The notes below the pieces were generated by a model, which saw only the letters and a program-made list of their open reading frames with translations, did no database searches and was not told where the DNA came from. From assembly GCA_019916065.1 (NCBI GenBank), contig CM034240.1, positions 39,892,561-39,956,560 of the forward strand: DNA of 64,000 nt. Direction: 5' to 3'. Both the position numbers and the translations under genes were made by a program. Position 1 is the first letter of the stretch, and every line of letters starts with the position of its first letter. The stretch is from Vitellaria paradoxa. Its lineage: Eukaryota > Streptophyta > Magnoliopsida > Ericales > Sapotaceae. Shown piece by piece: positions 12,290 to 21,238 of the stretch.

Positions 12290-12523
12290 TATAGAATTTA
12301 GAAGGAGAAGGACAAGGACAAGAAAATAAAATATTTTTACATTTCTAAATGAATATTAACAGAAACACACAACCCATTATATAGTGATACAATGTTTGCA
12401 GCTAAACTAAGAAAAAAATGCTAAACTAGGAAAGGATCAATACATAATATTCCTATTCTATACTATTCTATAAATAAGGATCTTCCATCAATCTTCAATT
12501 AATCAACTGAATTTTCCTCTAGC
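12290..12523 (-). repeat. LTR (5' LTR in element sense) of the copia element
   Basis: This is the partner of 3802-4030. It ends CTCTAGCA, retaining the canonical CA. The initiator tRNA-Met primer site adjoins at 12277-12289. It contains the same CTATTCTATAAATAAGGATC block, possibly the LTR promoter region. Confidence 0.85.
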
Positions 12524-13093
12524 ATTTGATTTAGGATTAATTGGATTAAAAATTACTTAAATTCATCTCGAAAGATTAACGAGTCAAACTTAAACTATTT
12601 CTTTTTTAATTCGTTAAATTAACAAACTTAATTCAAATATTTTACAACTTGATTTGGTTTGATTTATTTATGTTTGTAGATGCAATTGGGCTCTATACTC
12701 TTACCTAAAGTTCAAAGAATGGGATCAAAAATTTGTTGTATTGATAATGAATAATAAAAACTTTTCAAAAAGTTTAATTTTTATTTTATTATTATCTTAT
12801 TGATTTTGCTTAATAAAAGGTGATCCTTGAGATATGATAAATAGATAAAAAAGGGTTCGCCAAACCCTGCCTAGGTAAATGCTCTAAAATGCATTTGTAC
12901 ACTATTTTGGAGTAAAATTGTCAAAAAGATGTTACTTCTAGAGATGCACCAGCTCTTGAATAAAAATTCTGAAGTGCTGGCTTGAAGTATGATTAAATAG
13001 AGGCTTTTGTAAAATAGAGAAAAAATGACTATTTTTATTATGTTTTACAGAATCTAATAAAAGAAACTGATATGGCTTAGGAGCATTCACATT

Positions 13094-13231
13094 TAGGGTG
13101 CGTTTAAAGTGGTAAAAAGTGAGATAAAATAAAATAATTTGTGAGTTAGTAATTCGTATAATGAGATAAAAAGTGAACAACTTTTAAGTATTTTTAAAAA
13201 TTTTCAATAATTTTTAACGAACTAAATGCAC
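13094..13231. repeat. AT-rich MITE, GTGAGATAAAA family
   Basis: It begins GGGTGCGTTTAAAGTGG, continues AAAAAGTGAGATAAAAT, passes AATTCGTATAATGAGATAAA, and ends near TAAATGCACTC, which complements the start. The same order of motifs occurs at 22915-23073 and, inverted or eroded, at 16383-16515, 22250-22379 and 54003-54118. It is non-coding. Ends are approximate. Confidence 0.55.
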
Positions 13232-14350
13232 TCTCACTTTGTCATGATTATTGTCTATTTCAGCATGAAGGGATAAAAAAATTGCGCTACATCAAATACT
13301 CTAAACTAGAGTAATGCTCTAATTTATTTTCATTTTCCTCCCACTCCCAACGACTATTCTTTTATTTTTATTCTAATCTTTTAGATAAAACATGTGCTTA
13401 AGATTAAATTGAATTTGTGAATAGTGTTAAATTTTTAAATAAAAATATTTATTTAGTTAACTAGCACATTTAATTTTTTTAATATTTTTTAACTTTTTAT
13501 CTTCTAAACGCTCTACAAAAGAAACAGAGTTAAATGCCTAACGACTTCAAGCCCTGCTTGGATGCGGGGAAAGCTAGCGTCCAAACATTTTACTCGGCCT
13601 ACGGGTGGGTCCCACGCCTTTGCCATGATTTGGCAACCAAACTTACCCTCCTCTTTGTCATTCCCGGGTCTTCATTTTCCCTCTCTCGCAGTCTTCTACC
13701 GGATAAATTTTGGGTGCCCTCGACCCTAGTGAAATTTTATCCGGGGGGAATGGTTATTATTTTGACATTTTTAGCCTTCATTAATTTGATCAAAATAAAT
13801 ATAATGCTAGTAAAAAAATAATAGATAGGCCAAAAAGTTAAAATAAACATAATTAAAAATAAAATTAGATAATAACTAATCATTCAAAAGTACATATTAA
13901 AAAAAATTGTTTAAACAAATTTATAAAAAATTAAATTTTCAATGAAATAAATAATATAACTTTAAATTGTCCAAAAATAATAAAATAGAGTGGGTTTTAC
14001 AATTTAATATTTAATTTAATAGGTAATCAAGTTTGGGACACTATAAGGGCAAAATAGTCATTTGACTACTTTTTTCATCATTCACCCTTTCTTATTTATA
14101 AAACATCCAAACTAAGTCAAAAGTTATCTCCCTTTCATAAATATTATATCAATGTGGGCCAACCCTTTAAAAATAATACCACCTCTTATCTTATACCCCC
14201 TCTAAAATTTGTCCCTTAAAATTTTAGCATAATCCAATCGACCCTTAATGAGTTAACTAAGACGTCATACACAACTAACATGCCAAAAAAAATAATTGAA
14301 AAATAGAAAAATAAAAAAGCTCTAAAAGTTGGAGTTAAACACATTAATGG

Positions 14351-14515
14351 CTCCGTTTGGAGTTAAACAAAATAAAATAAAATTTTACAAATCTTTATAA
14401 ATACGAATTACGAGATAATAAAATTTAAATTATTCAATTACTGCACGAATTACAAGATATTTACTTTTATAATTTTATTTTATTTTATACACTTTTATAC
14501 AACTTCAAACACATC
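14351..14515 (+). repeat. 165-bp MITE, family with TACGAATTACGAGATA core (copy 1)
   Basis: It starts CTCCGTTTGGAGTTAAAC and ends ACTTCAAACACAT. The middle contains AAATACGAATTACGAGATAA followed by ACTGCACGAATTAC, two related palindromic cores. A close copy is at 47353-47516 and an inverted one at 16561-16728. Terminal motifs are imperfect inverted repeats. It has no coding capacity. Confidence 0.7.
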
Positions 14516-15707
14516 AAATATAAAAAAAAAAACTCTTTAAAGTGTCTTTTTTGGGGGGACATTGGAATGAGAGAGAGAGAGAAAAAGAGAAAGAAAGAAA
14601 AGAGAATGTTGCATCAAAATGATAATTATTTGACCTTTGCTGGGCAAAAAGATAATTTGACTTCAGTGAGAGGCCTAATGAATGCGTTAGACGAAAGTGT
14701 CTTAGCAAATATATTTTATGTGGATAAACCAACTGTTTATGGCGGTGATGTGATGGGGCTAGTTGTGAGTGCTTGAAAAAGTGATAACTACATATTCTTC
14801 TTTGAATTTAACCAAAAATAGATGATTAATAAAATTAATAGAATATATTAAATTTAATTAAGTTTATCTCTTATGCATCATACAAGTTTTGAAGTATTTG
14901 AATCTTTAAAAAATATCAAAAAGTAATTTTTTTAATTTTATCAACTTCTCTAATTAAATTTTGTCACGTGTCATTTTTACATTAATTTTTAATTTTTTTA
15001 ACAAATTGATATTAAATTTAATTATATTTGTCTCCCATGTGTTATAGAAGTTTTAAGATAGTTGAATCTCTCAAAATAATATCAAAACTTTCAACTTTTA
15101 TTAATTTTTTAACTTTGTTTAAATGAAAATTACCAAAGTTGGTGTAAAAGTAACAGGTGACAAAATTTGATTAGAAAAATTTTTAAAATTAATAAAAGTT
15201 GGAGAGTTTTTTTTAGTAAACTGAACAATTATATTGTATAAAAATATTATTATAAAAAAATTTATTCATAAAATTTGTATTTAGTCTTGTTAAAATGAAA
15301 TATATATATATATATATATATAATTTTAACATAAAAATCGATAAAAATATATTTTCCTGTTCTCTTTTTTTTTTTTTTTAACACAATGTTGCCTCTGGCA
15401 TCCTTGAATGAGTAAAATTATTATTTTGAAAATTAATTCTCTACTCCTTGTTGGATTTCAGAATTACCTATCTAGAATTTGTGTGGAGAGCCAATATCTC
15501 CGTTTGAAACAAAATAAAAACTTCAAAAATTTTCATAAAATGCTATTTTTTTATACATTATACGAATTACGAACTAGTAAAATTTCTTAATTTATACCAA
15601 CTTTTTCACACTCTAAACACACATTTAGTCATTTTTTAGTCTAACTTGGTCGATGCCAAATTTATTTCAATTTTTATTATGCACTAAATGGATGTCATTC
15701 ATAGGAA

Positions 15708-15845
15708 GCGTTTAGAGCACCAAAATTTATTAAAAAAAATTTAAAAATTTTTTTTAAAAATTTTAAATTTTTATTTACTGCACAAATTATAAATTGACAA
15801 TTTTTACTAATTTTTGTTAGTTTTTTTTTACTCCAAACAAACTCA
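15708..15845. repeat. Eroded AT-rich MITE-like repeat
   Basis: It starts GCGTTTAGAGCACCAAAATT and ends TTACTCCAAACAAACTC, an imperfect inverted pair. The centre has CACAAATTATAAATTG, related to the cores of neighbouring MITEs. Family membership is tentative. Confidence 0.4.
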
Positions 15846-16382
15846 TAATATCATGCAACTAAATTTTTGTGGTCCGTTTTTCAACCTCTCTCCAAACAAC
15901 GCCCAGAATAAATAAATAAATAAACAAAAAAAAAAAAACAGTTTTTTCTGCTTTCTACTGTACGTCTCAGAGGACAGACATTGTCCCAACCAGCTACGAA
16001 AGGACCAAAATAACCTTGCAAAATGCGAAATATTTTTGACATACATTACTAGGGCACATGCTGCACGACGAGTCCTTTTAAAGTCATTTCGGTCTAAAGC
16101 TGTAATCATTGATACTGTCACCTACGCGATACTAATTAATGGTCAAAATTTTAATTCATTACTGTTAAATAATAATAATAAAATAAAAAAATAAGAGGCC
16201 CCTTAGGCACACTTAAAAAAAAAAATGAAAATTACAACTTTTCTTTCAGCATGTGATACTTTACTTGATTATTAGTTGTTTGGTAAAATTTTATAAAAAT
16301 TGGTAAAAGTTTAAAAGAATTTGAAAAAATTAGTAAAAATTGAAAAAAATAAAAAAAATTGATCAAAGTTGATTTTATAACT

Positions 16383-16515
16383 CCGTTTAGAATTTTAAAA
16401 ATTGTCAAAAAATATTAAAAATTTATAAAAATTATTTACTTTTTATCTTATTGCATGAGTTACAAACTCATAATTTTTATCAAATTTTATAAGTTTTTGT
16501 TATTCTAAACGTTGC
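16383..16515. repeat. AT-rich MITE, GTGAGATAAAA family, inverted eroded copy
   Basis: It starts CTCCGTTTAGAATTTTAAAA and ends TTGTTATTCTAAACGTTGC. The interior TTATTTACTTTTTATCTTAT followed by GAGTTACAAACTC is the complement of the order seen at 13094-13231 and 22915-23073. Confidence 0.5.
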
Positions 16516-16560
16516 TTGGTGGAAAAAGTTGGAATAAATTAAAAAAATTTGGTAAAAATT

Positions 16561-16728
16561 AGTTTGTGTTTAGAATTGTATAAAAGTGTATAAATTAAAA
16601 TAAAATTATAAAAGTAAATATTTTATAATTCATGTAATGAGTGAAGAATTTAAATTTTGTTATCTCGTAATTCGTATTTGTAGAGATTTATAAAATTTTA
16701 TTTTATTTTATGTTGATTCAAACAAAGC
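16561..16728 (-). repeat. 165-bp MITE, TACGAATTACGAGATA core (copy 2, inverted)
   Basis: It begins AGTTTGTGTTTAGAATTGTA and ends GTTGATTCAAACAAAGCTT. The interior includes TTATCTCGTAATTCGTATTT, the reverse complement of the core in copies at 14351 and 47353. It is non-coding. Confidence 0.65.
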
Positions 16729-17076
16729 TTTTTGTTATTCCACCTTAAAAAAAAAAAAAAAAAAAACAACACTGAACTTAAGGATTTGGATCCTCCCTCA
16801 GTGAGGGGCACAACAACAGTTCGTTCTTTTTTTTTAATTAAAAATAATTATTTCAGAATATTTTATTAATAGTTTGACTTTAATATATTTTCACTACCGC
16901 TGGGACGCTGTCAACATATATGTGTTTATATATATATATATACACATAATGATACGCTAAGCTCATACTTACTTATGTAGTATTTGAAGTGGTAAAAAAT
17001 AAAAAAAAATAAGATAAATTAAGATAAAATATAATTTTGTGTTAGTTTTGACATTTGGACTTGAACAATAGCGAAC

Positions 17077-17288
17077 TATTAGAATCATTTTTCAAATCTG
17101 TTGTAACGGATTTAAAAAATCAACATTCAATATTCTACACAATAATTCTACTCTCTCTCTCAATAATGATAAATTATTAGAACAGTTTTTCAAATTCGTT
17201 CTAATATATTCAAACAGTCTCTTTGGAGATGTACAGCGCCAAAACTGTTAGAATGGTTTTTTCAAATCTATTCTAACGGATTCAAAAA
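17077..17288. repeat. Three hairpin-like units containing TTAGAA(C/T) ... TTCTAACGGATT
   Basis: Units at about 17077-17116, 17173-17210 and 17247-17288 share the pattern TATTAGAA, TTTTTCAAATC, then TTCTAACGGATT, allowing substitutions. Each unit can pair with itself. Related pieces with CGTGAGAACAGA and GTAAGAACAGA occur at 26145-26270, and loosely related ones at 19865-20030. This is probably a small DNA-element family; function is unknown. Confidence 0.45.
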
Positions 17289-17930
17289 AATTCATATAAA
17301 ATAACGACAATAGTATTCGTTTAAAAGTTTTCGACTCAAAAAATAAGATTATCAAAAAAATTTACGTACTCAGTTAACCTCTTTTTAAATTTTTTTTTAA
17401 CAAAATATTAAAATTTTTTGAAATTAATAAAGGTGGGAATGTGTAAATGTGTCATAGAGAATTTTAGTAATTTATGAATATTGTTGAAGATTTATTTTGT
17501 TTTATTTTATTTCTTGGCACTCCAAACGGTACCTTTTATGTCCGCTATTTGATTTTTTTTATTTTCATTAATTTTTATTAAGAATTATATTTTTATGAGA
17601 TTATTTTAAACTTATTTTTTTTATTGTTTTTATTCATTTTACTTGGATAGAATAACTTTTTTATTATTGTTTTAATTATTGTATCTCTAACTTTATATTT
17701 GGTATGATCAAACCATCTTAAACAATATTTTTTATATTATGATAGTATCATCTTAATTTTATTTTTAAATATATAATTATTTTTTATTTTATATTTTTTT
17801 TTTGTTTTGTCACACCTTCGTTGTAATATTGTCATTTAGGCCGCACTCATCTTATTAAAATGCTTCATTTTAGAAAGTGAAATAAATAAATTACAACTAG
17901 AAAATAAAATTAGGCATTGTATGATGGTTC

Positions 17931-18225
17931 AAATTTCAATAGAAATTAATTAATTTTTATTTGTTAGGTAGTTTAAAAAAATACTAATTTTTGTTATTTT
18001 TCTGTATTCAGTTACGATAACTTGATCAACTCAAAAGTTTCTAAAATTTATATTAAACAAATAAAAAATTGATAAAAATTGTTTAAAGTTATCAACAGTT
18101 AATAAAATTCCAAACACTCAAAAATTATTAAAAATTACTATATATTTTATCAAATATATCAAAAAAATTTAACAATTATTTTTTAATAAAAAATATTAAA
18201 AAATACCAAAAATTAGATTTTTCAA
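17931..18225. repeat. AT-rich dispersed repeat, second copy of the type at 1-310
   Basis: It is composed of AAAAATTACT-like reiterations with CCAAACACTC in the middle and a closing ATTTTTCAACACTC. It has the same texture and landmark order as 1-310. It is non-coding and lies just upstream of the neprosin gene. Confidence 0.4.
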
Positions 18226-18288
18226 CACTCTGAAGAGAAGAATAATTCCTTCTATTTCTTTAGAACTGAATCAACAGATTGAGATTAC

Positions 18289-18323
<35 letters not shown>

Positions 18324-18506
18324 GGAAAAATAACAGATTATTCTCCTTTGACCAAAGGACTTGTGTGAAACTTTGAAAAGAAACCCTCCCCCGTCCCCCC
18401 AAGTTATCAGGGTCTATTTTATAAGATTGTGCCTGAAGGTTCCTCTGTGTCAGGAACATAAAACCAAGAAACCAGAATCTGTCTCTAGGAGAGGGAGGGA
18501 GGGAGG

Positions 18507-18540
<34 letters not shown>
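18289..18540. repeat. CT and GA microsatellites upstream of the neprosin gene
   Basis: A CT run is at about 18289-18320 and a GA run at about 18505-18540. They face each other and could pair as a hairpin. Such runs are common in plant promoters and 5' leaders. Whether they are transcribed cannot be told. They lie 250-500 bp before the start codon at 18793. Confidence 0.7.
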
Positions 18541-18544
<4 letters not shown>

Positions 18545-18792
18545 GCTGTCATTTTTTTGAGTCTGGAGGCATTTTTTTTTTTTTTTTTTAAGTTCTGGAA
18601 ATGGCTTAACTGCCTATGAACCTTTTCTTCTGTTTGGCATTCCATGGATTTGTTAATAGAAGCTGTATTTTCGAGGGGGAAAAAGATAAAGGGAAAACCC
18701 TGTTTTGTTGCAGATCAAAGTAGAGGTCAACACCAATGCACACAAAGTTACAAACACAGAGCATATTAATTAACAACACATTCTTCAAACAT

Positions 18793-21207
18793 ATGGCTGC
18801 TCCTGCTTCTACTCCTCCAATCATTTTCACATCTTTTGCTTTCCTTCTCCTTGTTTCTTCTCTCAGCCCTCCCTTCTCACTACACGCCGTTTCGGATTCC
18901 GGCCATCACCCACCGGAAAACCAGACTTTCCGGCCGGATAAAGAGTTGCAAAGGGTGAACAGAATAAGGGCTTATCTAAGGAAGATCAACAGGCCTGCAG
19001 TCAAGACAATTCAGGCATTTTCCGTCCCTTTCTTAGCATTTTCTTTGTAAAAATCTTGGCTTTTTTCTTCTGGGTTTGAGTTTTGATGATCTGGGTTGCT
19101 CTCTTTTTTTTTTTTTTGCCAATTTGTTTAATTTTTTGATTCAGAGTCCTGATGGTGATGTGATAGATTGTGTTATATCTCATCTTCAACCAGCCTTTGA
19201 TCATCCTCAGCTGAAGGGAAAGAAGCCACAGGTAGTACTCCACCCCGGATCATTTTCTGTTTGTTTCCATTGAAAAAATGAAATTTCAGTTGTGGAAGAT
19301 ATATTTCAAGACTCAGAAGACTTTGTTTTCTCTCTCCTCTCTCTCTCTCTCTATATATATATATATGTATATGTTGCAGGAACCACCAGAGAGGCCGAAA
19401 GGTCATCATGACTCCAAAGATGCAGTGACAGAGAGCTTTCAGCAGTGGACAGATTCTGGTGAATCGTGCCCAGAAGGAACAATTCCAATCAGAAGAACTA
19501 CAGAAACAGATGTTCTTCGTGCTAATTCAATCCGAAGGTTTGGGAGGAAATTGCGAAGAGGTGTGAGGCGTGACACAACAAGCAGTGATCATGAGGTTAG
19601 CATATTAAAAAAACAGTCACAGATCGTGCATTTGGGATGTTAAAAAAGAGAGATAAAGAATGCGTTTGGCGCGTCAAAAACTTATGAAAATCCCTATATA
19701 TTTTTACATATTTTAATCTTTTCAAAATTAAAAAAAAATTTAATATCTTAAAAAAAATAGAATTCGATTAATCAAATAGTAAAAATTTTTTCGTCATTTA
19801 TACTATAGACTCTCAAACTATTAAATGACACCCACTTTAACTTTTTTTTTGGGTCGAAAAAATCGTTTTAATAGATTGTAGAAACAGTTCCGATGAAATT
19901 GCACGATCAACTTTCGTCCAAATGATTTCTACAATCCGTTTGGACGGATTATAGTATAAATAAGTCATGACTGTCTAAAATTTTGAACCCGTTCAGATGA
20001 AAATCTAATCCGTCGAAACGGAATCTTACTATTTATCTCCAAAAAAATGTTGTTTGAGCTGTATGAATTTATATTTTATCTTATTTTTTATCACTCCAAA
20101 CTCACTCAAAATGAATAAGGAATGAATTTGTAATTTATGTAATAAGGTAAAATATAAACAATTTTTAAAATTTTTTAAATTTTTTTTTAATTTTTAGCAA
20201 ATTAAACTTACGCGGAGAATACCCACCAACCAAGACTGAAAGAAACAAGTCAAACAACCAGTAATTAATTTTCTCAAGGGGGAAAAAAGGGAGGGAAAAA
20301 AAAACACTTTCACTCGGCAGTTTCTAGACAGTTTTTTCGCCTATCATTCTCTGTTGATCCATATAAGTGAAACTAGGAACTATTACCATCTCTAGGAAAG
20401 AGGAAACATGTACCCACCGTTCCCTTTACATGTATATTTTCCAAAAAAGACCATGCCCAGCGAAAGGGCTAACCGTTATTTTTCCTTTTTTTTTTCCCCT
20501 TTTTTTTTTTTTTGGGCCTGCAATCAAACGGTGCGTCAGCAGCGAGAAGAAATTTTAAGATATCAAGAAAAATAATATAACTTTTTTCCATAAGTTTGAC
20601 TCCGTTTGTGAATAAATAATAAAAAATTTTATAAACTTTTATTAATTTTATCTTATATTAACTTTTTTTCTTTCACTGCACATATTACGAATTTTTAATT
20701 TATTTTAATTTATCTTAATTTATCTTTTTATTTTTATTTTCATTCCAAACACAGCTTTATTAGCCGGCGCCACCTACCCAGAAAATATTAGGGGAATGAT
20801 GAGATGGCTCTAGTGTGTACCTATTATCTAAGACAGAGTCTGAAGATGCTGTTTATTTGTTTATTTGTAATGCTGTTAATTTCGTATTATTCTCAGAGAG
20901 TTTTTTGACTAACTAATTTTTACTCTCCAAAAAATGAAATTACTAATTTTTTTTCAACTTTCTTTGCTAAACACATTTTTAATTTTTATCAACTTTTATC
21001 TAAGTTTTTCTAACTTTTATTAACTTTATTTAATTTTCTTTAACTTTACAAATTTATCTTACTTTTACTAATTTTCATTAACTTTTATAAATTTTTACCA
21101 AACACTCAACTTAAAAACTAACATAGCAGTTGCTGCATTCTAATACAAAGTTGTACTTTTTTTGTGGTGCCCACTTATAGTGAGGTTTATCATGTAAAAC
21201 ATCATAG

Positions 21208-21238
<31 letters not shown>

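Larger units (their letters stand above)
3800..12523 (-). mobile_element. Decayed Ty1/copia LTR retrotransposon, split by a nested hAT element
   Basis: LTRs of about 230 bp lie at about 3802-4030 and 12290-12523. The element reads on the minus strand. A primer binding site complementary to initiator tRNA-Met (TGGTATTAGAGC on the minus strand) abuts the right LTR at 12277-12289. A polypurine tract (minus-strand CTTGAGAGGGAG) abuts the left LTR at 4031-4042. A candidate 5-bp target duplication TTTGA occurs at 3795-3799 and 12524-12528, but the left LTR edge is damaged. Internal order on the minus strand is gag, zinc knuckle, protease, integrase, RT and RNase H, as in copia. The hAT insertion at 8240-12202 accounts for about 4 kb; without it the element would be about 4.75 kb, normal for copia. 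The LTRs differ at very roughly 30 positions by eye, so the insertion is old. Confidence 0.9.
12524..18269. other. Intergenic AT-rich repeat-filled DNA
   Basis: No gene is recognised. The segment holds several MITE-like repeats (13094-13231, 14351-14515, 15708-15845, 16383-16515, 16561-16728), a hairpin-rich block (17077-17288), and two diverged copies of a sequence with AATTTAATTA...GAATCT at about 14848-14908 and 15009-15075. There are long A/T runs and a TA dinucleotide run at about 15300-15322. A 95-codon open frame at 13534-13821 falls in a GC-richer patch and has no recognisable domain. Confidence 0.55.

Noticed and set aside
13534..13821. A 95-codon gene in a GC-richer patch
   Set aside because: It has no domain, no splice structure and no typical codon pattern; the C-terminal third is AT-rich and hydrophobic.
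15300..15322. TA dinucleotide runs (also near 21213, 26030, 44350, 58900, 59112) as regulatory elements
   Set aside because: Simple microsatellites, common in plant DNA, with no consistent position relative to genes.
18271..18645. Antisense 124-codon frame over CT/GA microsatellites
   Set aside because: Its serine-leucine and glutamate-arginine runs are translations of dinucleotide repeats.
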